Source of the DNA: a virus
IMG/VR virus record: IMGVR_UViG_3300035698_011757
Coordinates: 1 to 64,000 of that record
Direction: 5' to 3' (one strand)
Length of the DNA stretch: 64,000 nt
Numbering within the stretch: position 1 is the first letter of the stretch; every line of letters begins with the position of its first letter. Made by a program: the position numbers and the translations under genes. The notes under the pieces were generated by a model. It saw nothing but the letters and a program-made list of their open reading frames with translations, was not told the DNA's origin and did not search any database. Positions 48,269 to 57,102 of this stretch are shown here, in pieces.

Positions 48269-49710
48269 ATACAAATAACCTAATTTTTACATTAGACGCC
48301 TACAAATGGGATCACGAAAGACTTTATCCAGATGGATTTGAAAACAGCTATTCCTACCTAACATGTAGAAGTGACGAGACTCACAAAACATCAATATTCT
48401 TTGGTTTGCAAGGAATTATTAAACGATGGTTACTTCCATTAATTACGCAAGAAATGCTTGACGAAGCAAAATCAATAGCTGTCCATGCGTTTGGCAGCGA
48501 TGAATGTATTAATTCTAATTCTTGGCAAAAAATAATTGACGAAAAAGGCGGAAAACTACCCCTTCTTATCAAAGCCTTGCCAGAAGGAACAAGAACTAAA
48601 AAACTAACTTGTCTAGCCACGGTAGAAGCGACAGAAGATGGTTATGGATGGCTAGCTTCGGCTATGGAAACTGTAATTCAAACTGGATGGTATACAATGC
48701 AAGTAGCTACAAGATCAAACGAAATCGCATCTAAAATCAAGAAATATTTTCATAAAGCGTCAAACAACGAATTCTTAGCTGATTATAGTTTGGTGGATTT
48801 TGGTCAGAGAGGAACGACTTGCATGGAGCAAGCTGGATTAGGGGGAATGAGCGTTTTGCTAAACACCATTTCTTCAGACACTATGATGGCTATACCATAT
48901 GCGGTAAATTATTATAACGCAGACGTATCTAATTTATTAAAAGCCGTTAGAGCTACTGAACATGCGGTGAGTATGCCTTACGGAGATGGATTAGGAGAGC
49001 TTGAATACGTGAGAAATATTCAAAAAAAAGTCAAAGGGGGTATAGTGTCTTTCGTTGGAGATACTAACGGAATCGTTCAACTTGTAGAAGATAAACTACC
49101 ATTACTCAAGGATGATATTATGTCTTTCTGGAAAAACGGATCTGGAGAAATAAACAAAACGGTTATTCGTCCAGACTCAAAGAGGTTTGATGAAGATACT
49201 CCTTCAAAGCAATGCTTGTGGTTAGTGAGAAAACTTGGAGAAATATTTGGATATTCCACAAACGACAAAGGTTACAAAGTCCTTCATCCATGCGTAGGAG
49301 GTATTTTTGGTGATTCACTAACCACTTCTGATATTGATGAAGTTTATTTAAGATTGATAAATTCTGGCTGGAGTCCAGAAAATATGCTTGTGGGAATGGG
49401 AGGGGGGCTACTTCAAAAGGATTACCATAGAGACGTTTTAGCTACAGCGTTCAAGGCTAGTTGTCAAAAATTTAATGGAAAATGGATTGACATCAAAAAA
49501 AACACGACAGAAGATTTTAAAAAGAGTATGTCTGGAAAATTCTCAACAGTGAAACGCGATGGATTTTTCGTAACCGTTCCTCAATTAAAGGGAGATTCAA
49601 AAGAGAGGGATTATCTCGAACCTGTATTTTTAAACGGAAACCTCGTAAGAGAGCAAACATTTGAAGAGGTCAAAAACATCATCTGGGACGGTAAAAACGA
49701 ATTCATCTAA
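48265..49710 (+). CDS. nadV: Nicotinamide phosphoribosyltransferase (NAMPT)
   Basis: 481 residues. Matches NAMPT throughout: FTLDAYKWDHERLYPDG at the start, SLVDFGQRGTTCMEQAG, VRATEHAVSMPYGD (catalytic His), VIRPDSKRF, FGDSLTTSDIDEVY and LVGMGGGLLQKDYHRDV (phosphate binding and product release). It converts nicotinamide and PRPP to NMN. With the NMN adenylyltransferase at 44302 it would rebuild NAD+ from nicotinamide, useful against NAD-depleting defence. Confidence 0.95.
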   Translation: MNTNNLIFTLDAYKWDHERLYPDGFENSYSYLTCRSDETHKTSIFFGLQGIIKRWLLPLITQEMLDEAKSIAVHAFGSDECINSNSWQKIIDEKGGKLPLLIKALPEGTRTKKLTCLATVEATEDGYGWLASAMETVIQTGWYTMQVATRSNEIASKIKKYFHKASNNEFLADYSLVDFGQRGTTCMEQAGLGGMSVLLNTISSDTMMAIPYAVNYYNADVSNLLKAVRATEHAVSMPYGDGLGELEYVRNIQKKVKGGIVSFVGDTNGIVQLVEDKLPLLKDDIMSFWKNGSGEINKTVIRPDSKRFDEDTPSKQCLWLVRKLGEIFGYSTNDKGYKVLHPCVGGIFGDSLTTSDIDEVYLRLINSGWSPENMLVGMGGGLLQKDYHRDVLATAFKASCQKFNGKWIDIKKNTTEDFKKSMSGKFSTVKRDGFFVTVPQLKGDSKERDYLEPVFLNGNLVREQTFEEVKNIIWDGKNEFI

Positions 49711-49754
49711 GAAGACGCTAAAATAAACAACAACCAAGGACTTTTAAACCTATA

Positions 49755-50942
49755 ATGAAAGCATTCACATCAACAATCGAACAGATTTCCTTTGAGACGA
49801 GACTTGATCCAAAGAAAATCATCACAGAAAAACATAAAGAACTAGATGGAAACTGGAATCAAATCGATTTTAGAGAATCTAAAAAAGCACACTTGCATCA
49901 TGGATTGTTAATTGATGGGAGTTATTTCTCCAAACTACTAAATGAATGCAATACTGTCTTAAAAGAAACAACGGTAAAATCATCTGGAACAAGAATAACT
50001 CAAAGAATGATTCAAATAAAAGAAGCGGACGATGGCCAGCCATTTTATGTAATCACTTATGAATCTCACCAGACGAAAGAGGGAATGGAAGAATCAAAGG
50101 AAAATCGCAGCTCTAGGAGTGCGGACGACCTTCATTTAAGCAAGGACATTTATTACATCACCTCTGCTTTTTATATCGAAACTTTAGAAAGTCAAGCTCA
50201 AGAATTCTCAAATGTTGTTTTAAAAAATAAACTAAACGTCAAAGAAGACAAGGAGTGTTCTATTTATACTGTCGACTATAACAGGTATGAGGGATATATA
50301 AAGGATCGCCAAGTTGTTAAGTGGGGAAATATTAAAATCAATCACAAATTTTACAACAGTGGGTTTGCCGCGTTCGAAGCTAAAATGGAAACGTTTTTCG
50401 ATGCCGATCAAGCTCTAACCTTAATTCACGGAATACCAAGAACTGGCAAGACGTATTTTATTAAGAAATACATCTCAAACCAACAAAGTAGGAAGTTCTA
50501 TTACATGAGTAGCGATCTAGTGTCTCAGTTTGGTAAGCCAGAGTTCACTACGTTTTTAAAATCTATCAAAGGTGGATGTTTAGTAATTGAAGATGCGGAA
50601 AAAGCTCTCGCTAAAAGAGAAAACAACCAACTTGGAGACGCTATTAGCAACATACTAAACCTAACTGACGGGATGCTTTCTGATATTTATGACATTAAGA
50701 TTATCGCGACATTTAATTGCGATATTGATTACATTGACTCAGCAGCTCTTGGGAAAGGTAGATTGTTTGCTCAGTTTGAGTTTACAAAATTATCTATAGA
50801 AGAAGGAAAGGCGGCGGCTATTGAAATTGGAGTAGATCCAAAAAAAATAACCAAAGAATTATCTTTAGCTGAAGTCTTCTTGATTGATGAAGAGAAGGAT
50901 TTTTCTAAAAAGAAAAATAAAACCATAGGATTTGGCGGCTAA
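49755..50942 (+). CDS. AAA+ ATPase
   Basis: 395 residues. Residues 210-345 form an AAA domain: HGIPRTGKTYFIKKY (Walker A), CLVIEDAEKAL (Walker B), then LNLTDGML and IATFNCDIDYID (sensor 1 region), AALGKGRLF (arginine-finger-like). The first 200 residues are an unassigned N-terminal domain. It resembles small BCS1/CbxX-type phage ATPases; the remodelled target is unknown. Confidence 0.75.
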   Translation: MKAFTSTIEQISFETRLDPKKIITEKHKELDGNWNQIDFRESKKAHLHHGLLIDGSYFSKLLNECNTVLKETTVKSSGTRITQRMIQIKEADDGQPFYVITYESHQTKEGMEESKENRSSRSADDLHLSKDIYYITSAFYIETLESQAQEFSNVVLKNKLNVKEDKECSIYTVDYNRYEGYIKDRQVVKWGNIKINHKFYNSGFAAFEAKMETFFDADQALTLIHGIPRTGKTYFIKKYISNQQSRKFYYMSSDLVSQFGKPEFTTFLKSIKGGCLVIEDAEKALAKRENNQLGDAISNILNLTDGMLSDIYDIKIIATFNCDIDYIDSAALGKGRLFAQFEFTKLSIEEGKAAAIEIGVDPKKITKELSLAEVFLIDEEKDFSKKKNKTIGFGG

Positions 50943-51661
50943 TGAAAAAAAGGCGCACAAAAATTAATTCCAGAACTTTCCAAGGATTGTTAAAAAGAGA
51001 CTCGTCAATACATGATGGTTCATTGAGCCATTCTGGGGAATGCTTTTATGAATATGAATCTTATATTTTAGAAGAGGTAGATAACGGAAGAGATGAAATA
51101 ATAGCTCTAGATAAAAACGGCAACGAAGAGAATTGCTACTATGCAAATAACGCTTTTGTTAAAATGAGTCGCGATGGAAGTTATATATTTTTCCCAAGTC
51201 TCTTTGGCGAATATCCATTAAATCCAAAGACGGCAAATGAAGCTTTAGACTTCTCTTCTCACATAAACGGGTGTTTTGACACTAATAATTTCTTCTCTTT
51301 AGATATTTTAAAGGTAATAACGATACAAAACACCGAAAAATTACAAGATAATTTAGGGCGACTCAGACACGACAACGGTTGCTTGAAAAGTCACACAACA
51401 TCTCTTCTTCAACACGAAGTGTATAAAAGAGAATCTGAAGACTTTAGGAAAGTTATGCTAAATAATGGCTTTAAAATACACGCAAGTGAAGATGGAGTGT
51501 CTTTAGAGGTAAATAATGACAGAATAACATTGACAGATGATCAAATATATGACACTATAAGTCTGTTGGAAAGTTTTTTAAACGGAGATCTAGACAATAC
51601 AAAAAAAACTAAACATTGCGAATTTATCAAACTACAACAAAAAGGAATCAATCATGAATAA
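50942..51661 (+). CDS. Hypothetical protein, 239 residues
   Basis: The start overlaps the ATPase stop by one base (TAATG). The protein begins with a basic stretch (KKRRTKINSRTFQGLLKR), then a beta-rich region (YESYILEEVDNGRDEIIALDKNG), then a helical end. No known family. It may work with the ATPase. Confidence 0.6.
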   Translation: MKKRRTKINSRTFQGLLKRDSSIHDGSLSHSGECFYEYESYILEEVDNGRDEIIALDKNGNEENCYYANNAFVKMSRDGSYIFFPSLFGEYPLNPKTANEALDFSSHINGCFDTNNFFSLDILKVITIQNTEKLQDNLGRLRHDNGCLKSHTTSLLQHEVYKRESEDFRKVMLNNGFKIHASEDGVSLEVNNDRITLTDDQIYDTISLLESFLNGDLDNTKKTKHCEFIKLQQKGINHE

Positions 51662-52154
51662 AAAAATATGCTACATCATGGTGTCGCCAAGCGGCAGCGG
51701 AAAATCAACAGTTGCTAGAAAATTAGTAAACGAGGACAGAATATTTTCCGCCGACTCATACTTTATGGAAGATGGCGTTTACAATTTCGACTTCAAAAAA
51801 TTAGGGTCAAATCACAACAAAAACTTCAAAGCTTTTTGCAAAGCCCTTGAAGACAATAGACCGTTGTGTTGCGACAACACCAACCTACGCCAATCCGACA
51901 TTAACAAATATAGTCGTGCTGCTAAAAAGGCTGGATACCAAATAATCCTAAAAACTGGAGGTCATCCTATTTGGCAAGCTTATGTAAAATATAAACTTGT
52001 AAAATATAAACTTGGGGAAATAGATGAAAATGAGTTGTCGTTCTCAGTAGATGAAGATAAGGTTGTAAAATTCTTGCATGAAAATAGCGTGCATGGCGTG
52101 CCAAGAGACGTAGTCGCTCAAATGGTAAAAAACTTCTGGAAAGTCTGGAAATAA
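51654..52154 (+). CDS. P-loop kinase, polynucleotide-kinase/NEDD4BP2-like (AAA_33)
   Basis: 166 residues. Walker A VSPSGSGKSTVARK (about 9-22), SADSYFMEDGVYNFD, then CDNTNLRQSDINKYSRAAKKAGYQI, the typical pattern of small kinases related to T4 PNK and NEDD4-binding protein. It may phosphorylate 5' ends of nucleic acid, working with the RNA ligases downstream. It overlaps the previous gene by 8 nt. Contains a 15-bp duplication (51984-52013). Confidence 0.75.
   Translation: MNKKICYIMVSPSGSGKSTVARKLVNEDRIFSADSYFMEDGVYNFDFKKLGSNHNKNFKAFCKALEDNRPLCCDNTNLRQSDINKYSRAAKKAGYQIILKTGGHPIWQAYVKYKLVKYKLGEIDENELSFSVDEDKVVKFLHENSVHGVPRDVVAQMVKNFWKVWK
51984..52013 (+). repeat. Tandem 15-bp duplication in kinase gene
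   Basis: GTAAAATATAAACTT occurs twice in tandem (51984-51998, 51999-52013), giving VKYKLVKYKL in the protein. Confidence 0.95.
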
Positions 52155-52166
52155 TAAAAACAAAAA

Positions 52167-52784
52167 ATGAATAAAATTGAAAACCTAAAAAAAGCTGGAC
52201 ATAAAGTGTCAGTAGAGCATCATCGCTTCATGGAAGCTAATGTAAATCTAAATGATATGTATTTGTTCTCTGGGGGAAAAATGCCAAAGAACTCTGGAAT
52301 CGTCTTAAAAAACTTGTGCCAAAAACAAGAGGGAGACAAGTGGATCGCGGAAGGGTTATCTAAAGGCTATTTTGCTTTTGGAGGAATGACTATCGTTAAT
52401 ATTTTCGATGGCGAGCAAATTATCGCTTCTCAAGTGGCAATCTGCCACAGAAAAGATCGTTATGATAAAAAACTTGGCGTAGAAACGGCGCTGCGAAAAA
52501 TCTTCAAAGAGAACGATTCCGCTTTATGGATGCAATCTCTAGGCTTGGACGTTTCGTTATTGCCAGAAGGTTGTGATTTTATGGGAGTTTTAAAAGACAG
52601 ACATAATAAGTATCCAAAAGATTTAGTTAGAGACGCTCACGAAACAAAAGTGTCTCAAAAAGATGTTATGTTTGACGAAAAAGGGGAGTCTTGGGATGTC
52701 AAAACAATACTTAAAGAAAAAACTTTTCCATGCGAGTTAATTCAAAAATCAAGCCTAATGTTCTTATCTAGAAAGAAAAGCTAA
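52167..52784 (+). CDS. Hypothetical protein, 205 residues
   Basis: Contains AICHRKDRYDKKLGVETALRKIF, similar to a pattern found in other phage proteins of unknown role, and FGGMTIVNIFDGEQIIASQ. No catalytic motif is evident. It overlaps the next gene by one base. Confidence 0.55.
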   Translation: MNKIENLKKAGHKVSVEHHRFMEANVNLNDMYLFSGGKMPKNSGIVLKNLCQKQEGDKWIAEGLSKGYFAFGGMTIVNIFDGEQIIASQVAICHRKDRYDKKLGVETALRKIFKENDSALWMQSLGLDVSLLPEGCDFMGVLKDRHNKYPKDLVRDAHETKVSQKDVMFDEKGESWDVKTILKEKTFPCELIQKSSLMFLSRKKS

Positions 52785-53104
52785 TGGGAAACTTTTTTAA
52801 ATTAATACTCCTACTTCTTGAATTGGTCGTGGCTAAACTAAAGAAGCAGATCGTGTTTTCGAGCACAAAACAACTCAAAGACTCCAGAGAGCATTTAATG
52901 CTCTGTTATGACAAAGTTCAAAAAGAAAGACTCAACCCAAACTCCGCACTAGACGGCTCAATTAACTTTCATATAAAAATGTTAGACCAAGCGATGGAAG
53001 AGCATAACATCTTAACCGCTGACGCAAAGTCACAAAGAGTAGAAAAAGAAAGAATCGAAAAGGAAAAACTCGAACTAGAAAAACAAAATGAAGAACTTAA
53101 TTAA
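52784..53104 (+). CDS. Candidate inner-membrane spanin (i-spanin)
   Basis: 106 residues: a hydrophobic segment at the start (FFKLILLLLELVVAKL, about 4-19) followed by a charged periplasmic-like stretch that ends in a long coiled-coil (QRVEKERIEKEKLELEKQ). This is the architecture of i-spanins such as Rz. The adjacent overlapping gene encodes a lipoprotein, as expected for an Rz/Rz1-type pair. Sequence homology is not claimed. Confidence 0.5.
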   Translation: MGNFFKLILLLLELVVAKLKKQIVFSSTKQLKDSREHLMLCYDKVQKERLNPNSALDGSINFHIKMLDQAMEEHNILTADAKSQRVEKERIEKEKLELEKQNEELN

Positions 53105-53342
53105 ATTACTATCACTAACAATCTTTTGCTTTGCTGTCGTCTCATGCGTAATCGGCAAAGGCAAGGAAATACCTCAAGAGGTAATCAATATGCACTACGG
53201 TAAGAAGTTTATCAAAGTTCCTAAAGGAACTCCGATACAGACAACTGAAGGTAAAGTCATGTTTGATCACGAAACCATTTGGTGGGCTGAGTGGACACGA
53301 CAAGACTGGATAACGGAACAGATAAAGAAAGTTGGCAAATAA
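53088..53342 (+). CDS. Candidate outer-membrane lipoprotein spanin (o-spanin)
   Basis: 84 residues with a lipoprotein signal: basic start, hydrophobic LLSLTIFCFAVV and lipobox VVSC (Cys20). The mature part is 64 residues and ends in basic Lys. It overlaps the coiled-coil membrane protein upstream by 17 nt. Together they would disrupt the outer membrane in the last step of lysis. It could also be an unrelated lipoprotein. Confidence 0.55.
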   Translation: MKNLIKLLSLTIFCFAVVSCVIGKGKEIPQEVINMHYGKKFIKVPKGTPIQTTEGKVMFDHETIWWAEWTRQDWITEQIKKVGK

Positions 53343-53433
53343 TGACAGTAAGCCTGTATATTTTTTTGATTTTTTCTTTTTGGTCATCCGATTTTAGGAA
53401 TAATATTCTTGGTAATAGCCTTGAGCGAATAAC

Positions 53434-53886
53434 ATGAAAGCTACAAATAAAATTGTCGACAAGATCGAGGCGGAAAATTGCTTGACAAAAAAATCTATAA
53501 TGGATCTTGTTTTTTGCGAGCAGGTCGAGATTGAGTGCTACGCCTTAAAAGTGTGTGATGTTCAGCTCTTATGTTTAATAGCTGAATTTGCCAATACAAC
53601 TGGAAACGTTCCAGCCCCAAAACTCCTATTGGCATTCTTAAAAGGTCTTCATGAGTCATCGAATAAAAAAAATAAGTTTAACATATTTGAAATATGCGAA
53701 TCTTTGGAGAAAAAAATAAATTTTATTAACGCTTGCGAAACGGTAACAAAGTTAAATGATACTTTTTTATCAGAGTATTCTATACCATGCTTGAAGCTAG
53801 TTAAATGTGTAGCTAACGCAAAAAAAATAAAAAAGAACTTGACAAAAAAAGAAATAAATGTTAAGTTGCGTGCAGATGAAACATAA
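53434..53886 (+). CDS. Hypothetical helical protein, 150 residues
   Basis: Mostly helical with eight Cys residues. No motif recognised. Its end overlaps the RNA ligase start by 11 nt and contains that gene's candidate promoter. Confidence 0.5.
   Translation: MKATNKIVDKIEAENCLTKKSIMDLVFCEQVEIECYALKVCDVQLLCLIAEFANTTGNVPAPKLLLAFLKGLHESSNKKNKFNIFEICESLEKKINFINACETVTKLNDTFLSEYSIPCLKLVKCVANAKKIKKNLTKKEINVKLRADET
53839..53867 (+). promoter_or_regulatory. Candidate promoter for RNA ligase 1
   Basis: TTGACA (53839-53844), 17-nt spacer, weak -10 TAAGTT (53862-53867). ATG 53876 is 9 nt further on. Confidence 0.4.
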
Positions 53887-55435
53887 AGCACATACTTACG
53901 AATATAAAGACCTTATAGCTCTCCTAGAGGAAGAGGTGTCTAAAGGTTATATTGATAAGATTCAATCCGAAGAATTTCCAGATTTATTTATTTACAACTA
54001 TACAAGAAAGTGTATGACTGAAAATTACTGGAATGACGCTGTATGTATGGCAAGAGGAATCGTTCTAGATTTAAAAAATAAATCTATCGTAGCTACGCCA
54101 TTTTTTAAGTTTCACAACCTATCAGAAGGTAAAGTCAAAATCTCAAGCAAAGACTCTTTCGAGGTTTACGAAAAAATGGATGGGTGTTTTCCGCACAATG
54201 CAACTTTAAACTTGTGGGATGGAGGAACTGTAAAAATAGCAGATGTAGTAAAAGGAAAATTGTCCCCCACTCTAATCGGAATGAATAAAGATGGAAAATT
54301 AATTCCCTCTAAAGTTGTTGGGTGGCACGATAATGGAACAAAAGATAACTGGGTTTCTGTAGCTTTGGATTGTCATGTTAGCGAAAAAACAGGAACGGGA
54401 GCCTCATCTAATAAAATGAGAGTAACCACAAATCATGAAGTTTTTGTAAACGGTTCTTGGAAAATAATTGCAGATGTTAAAGTGGGTGATTTAATGGTCA
54501 ATTTTGAATCAACAGCATGCGAATACACTAAAAAAAGAATATATGACATGCTACTTGGAGACGGAAGCATGTGCAAATCCCATAATTCGTTTAGCTTTTC
54601 AAATTCATGCAAATTATCACACGAACCATTCTTAGATATTAGAAATAAATGTTTGGGTGATTTATTTTTAGATAAAGATTACCAAATATCTGGATATGGA
54701 TCAAAAATGGCAAGATCAAGATTCAAAAAGTTAAAAAGTTTTAAGAAAATACATGAAGAATGGTATCCAAAAGGGATAAAAGTTATACCTAAAGATTTGT
54801 CATGGGTGGATGATTTAACAGTAGCAACTTTGTATATGGAAGATGGATCTTTAAGTTGTTCTAAAAAACAAAATGACAGGGCTGTATTTCACACCAATGC
54901 TTTTGAAAAAGCTGACGTTGTTAGGTTTGCTAAAAAATTGGAAAAAATGTATAAAGTATCAACAACTGTTTTTGAAAGCAAAGGCTGGTCTATCAGAGTC
55001 AACTTTAATCGGGGAACTTTAAACTTTATGTGGAAGTCTATTAGGTGCTATTTTCCAGAATGTATGCAATATAAATTACCAAAAGAGCATAGAGGATTTT
55101 TTGATAAAAAATTATACTCTAAGTCGGGAAATATATCGAAAACAAAAAAACTTGTCAAAATATTATCAATAACAAAGTTGGACAACAATAAAAAAACATT
55201 CCCTAATGGTCGTCGCGGGTTTGACATCTCTACAGAAACTGAGAATTATTTTTGCAAAGGCGTTTTGGTTCACAATAGCTTAGGTGTAATTTATCACTAC
55301 AAAGACGAATGGAGAGTAAATACTAGAGGAAGTTTTTCTTCTGATCAAGCTATTTGGGCGAAAAACTTACTAGATAAGTGTGACGTTTCTAATTTAACCA
55401 TTGGAAATACTTATTTGGTAGAGATAATTTATTAA
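53876..55435 (+). CDS. rnlA: RNA ligase 1 (T4 Rnl1-like), N-terminal part with intein
   Basis: Exteins are residues 1-103 and the last 52. The adenylation motif I, KMDG-S, is interrupted by a 364-residue intein between Gly and Ser. Before it come YNYTRKCMTENYWNDAVCMARGIV and FFKFHNLSEG, typical of Rnl1; after it SLGVIYHYKDEWRVNTRGSF. The frame stops at TAA 55433-55435 after YLVEIIY, and the rest of the ligase is at 55438. Start ATG 53876 (MKHKAHTYEY) is preferred over 53858 because of the promoter spacing. Confidence 0.88.
   Translation: MKHKAHTYEYKDLIALLEEEVSKGYIDKIQSEEFPDLFIYNYTRKCMTENYWNDAVCMARGIVLDLKNKSIVATPFFKFHNLSEGKVKISSKDSFEVYEKMDGCFPHNATLNLWDGGTVKIADVVKGKLSPTLIGMNKDGKLIPSKVVGWHDNGTKDNWVSVALDCHVSEKTGTGASSNKMRVTTNHEVFVNGSWKIIADVKVGDLMVNFESTACEYTKKRIYDMLLGDGSMCKSHNSFSFSNSCKLSHEPFLDIRNKCLGDLFLDKDYQISGYGSKMARSRFKKLKSFKKIHEEWYPKGIKVIPKDLSWVDDLTVATLYMEDGSLSCSKKQNDRAVFHTNAFEKADVVRFAKKLEKMYKVSTTVFESKGWSIRVNFNRGTLNFMWKSIRCYFPECMQYKLPKEHRGFFDKKLYSKSGNISKTKKLVKILSITKLDNNKKTFPNGRRGFDISTETENYFCKGVLVHNSLGVIYHYKDEWRVNTRGSFSSDQAIWAKNLLDKCDVSNLTIGNTYLVEIIY
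54185..55276 (+). other. Intein in RNA ligase 1 motif I
   Basis: 364 residues. Starts with Cys (CFPHNATLNLW), block B VTTNHEVFV, LAGLIDADG motifs DMLLGDGSM and TLYMEDGSLS with intact Asp, block F FDISTETENYF, and ends LVHN before Ser. It seems fully functional for splicing and homing. Confidence 0.92.
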
Positions 55436-55437
55436 AA

Positions 55438-56100
55438 ATGAAAAATAAAGGAAAAAATAGAATCGTTGTTTCTTACGAGGATGAGTTTCTAGGCGTTATT
55501 GGCGGATTTGCTAGCAACGGCGAAGAACTCGACCTTAAAGAGGCTCACAGCCACTTTGGAGAGCAAAAACACGTAAAGGTTGCGAAGACATACTCTGGGA
55601 AAACAATCAACGACTTAATTTATCTTGCTGAGAACGAATTAGACATGAATGACGAAGGTTATGTTGTCAAATTTAACGACGGCGAGCGAGTAAAGATCAA
55701 GAGCGCGGCTTATGTCGCTATGCACAAAGTTTTATCCCACTTCTCAAAACGAGCTGTGTATGACTTTTTTGCTGAACATCCATCAACGAATCCATTCACG
55801 GACGAATGTTTTGCAAACTTACCAGAGGAATTTTATGTAGAGTTTTGCTCATTCTATTCAGAAGTATCTACTTTGTTTAACATTTGGATAGCTGAAGGAA
55901 TTAAATTCACAAAACAGAATATTAATCTTGACAATAAGCAAATCGGCATTATGATGAAGGAAGGTAAAGTTAGTAAAAGAATCGCAACAACGTTCTTTTC
56001 CATCAGAAACAGAAAAATCAGTGGTCTTTTCGAGAACACTACAGAAAGAAAGAGTATTGTAAAACAAATTTATGAAGAAACATCAAGTTCTAAAGCTTAA
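55438..56100 (+). CDS. rnlA: RNA ligase 1, C-terminal part
   Basis: 220 residues continuing the upstream ligase in a different frame, 2 nt after its stop. KGKNRIVVSYEDEFLGVIGGF, DEGYVVKFNDG (motif IV) and RVKIKSAAYVAM (motif V) match Rnl1, and the C-terminal helical domain follows. The total of both parts without intein, 375 residues, equals T4 Rnl1 length (374). Either two subunits are made and assemble, or the break is a frameshift mutation. Confidence 0.85.
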   Translation: MKNKGKNRIVVSYEDEFLGVIGGFASNGEELDLKEAHSHFGEQKHVKVAKTYSGKTINDLIYLAENELDMNDEGYVVKFNDGERVKIKSAAYVAMHKVLSHFSKRAVYDFFAEHPSTNPFTDECFANLPEEFYVEFCSFYSEVSTLFNIWIAEGIKFTKQNINLDNKQIGIMMKEGKVSKRIATTFFSIRNRKISGLFENTTERKSIVKQIYEETSSSKA

Positions 56101-56399
56101 TAAAGCATACTTTCCAGTTTGTGTGCAGGATTGGCAATCAGTAATGATTAATGTCTTTTCTGGCGCTGCAAAACCCATCCGAACAAGAATCTGTGCGGAC
56201 GTAAGATTAAACACGATCAAACGCCCATTACCCTATTTTCGTATGGACAACTAGAGAGGACTTCGGCAGCATGATGGGTGACGCAGACATCACCCATTTT
56301 AAAGAGATACCAAAAAAAGAATTAAAAAAGAAAAGACTAAAAACTTGGATAAGGGGTTTTAGTTTAGGTTTAAATTCTCATCCAAATAAATATTTATAA
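56072..56399 (+). pseudogene. Frameshifted phage HNH-type or related gene
   Basis: The first frame (ATG 56072) reads VLKLNKAYFPVCVQDWQSVMINVFSGAA, the conserved start of a common phage HNH protein family, to TAG 56254. A second frame continues VWTTREDFGSMMGDADITHF to TAA 56399. At least one frameshift separates the parts and no HNH catalytic core remains. Confidence 0.55.
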
Positions 56400-56405
56400 A
56401 AAATC

Positions 56406-56858
56406 ATGGAACACAAATCATTCAGAAAAATCGGTCAATTCAAAGATGCGATCAGAGATATTCGCCTACGCGCTCAATACGCTGGTCTAGACGAAAATGG
56501 AGACGCTATTTACGACGAAAGCAAAGACTTGCCTTCAGTAACCTTTGTTGGAACTGTGAAATTGCATGGCTGCGTATCTGAGGATACTTCAGTCACAATG
56601 TCTGATGGAAGTCAAATTCCAATTTCACATCTTAGGGTTGGAGATTCAATACTAAGTTACGACACTAAAAATCAAAAAGAAGAATTTGATATAATAACCA
56701 ACGTTCTGTCTGACGACTTGGATAAAGATTGGTTAAGATTGACATTTGAAAACGGAGTAATTTTAGAATGCACGGGATGCCATCCTATTTTTACTAAGAA
56801 TAAAGGTTACGTCAAAGCTGTAGAATTAACTAATGACGACGAATTAGTTTTGTTTTAA
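56406..56858 (+). CDS. rnlB: RNA ligase 2 (T4 Rnl2-like), first fragment fused to N-intein
   Basis: Residues 1-55 are the N-terminus of an Rnl2-type ligase (FRKIGQFKDAIRDIRLRAQY...FVGTVKLHG). The adenylation motif KLHG-SN is interrupted after Gly by a 95-residue N-intein that ends at a stop codon. The following extein is on the next frame (57068). Joining requires trans-splicing. Confidence 0.85.
   Translation: MEHKSFRKIGQFKDAIRDIRLRAQYAGLDENGDAIYDESKDLPSVTFVGTVKLHGCVSEDTSVTMSDGSQIPISHLRVGDSILSYDTKNQKEEFDIITNVLSDDLDKDWLRLTFENGVILECTGCHPIFTKNKGYVKAVELTNDDELVLF
56571..56855 (+). other. N-half of split intein (RNA ligase 2)
   Basis: 95 residues starting CVSEDTSVTMSDG (block A) with CTGCHPIF as block B; ends ELVLF then TAA. 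The length equals that of the N-intein in the polymerase. Confidence 0.88.
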
Positions 56859-56893
56859 GTCCACGCCACCATTAGATCCGTGTAAATATCATC

Positions 56894-57102
56894 ATGGAAC
56901 CAATAATAGAATATAAAAAACAAGTCACAAAAGCAAACGAAGGTCTTCAAAAAAAATTAAAAGATATTGCTAGAAAAAAACATTGACAAAAATGGGATAT
57001 TCTGTCATAGTTGTGTGGGATTCAGATTGGGAGGTTAATAAGAAAAAATACATAAAAAGAATAGAAGGTGAAATTATTAAAAAAAGAAAAAATCAATCGT
57101 AA
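56894..57102 (+). pseudogene. Remnant of Vsr-like homing endonuclease between intein halves
   Basis: Two small frames: 56894-56986 (EPIIEYKKQVTKANEG...) and 56992-57102 reading MGYSVIVVWDSDWEVNKKKY, the typical last segment of Vsr-type nucleases (GWxVxxVWExDW). The catalytic core is gone. As in the polymerase locus, its end overlaps the C-intein ORF. A TTGACA (56983-56988) may serve as promoter for the downstream part. Confidence 0.7.

Noticed and set aside
56274-56297. Inverted repeat ATGGGTGA/TCACCCAT
   Set aside because: Lies inside a pseudogene, no T-run; probably chance.
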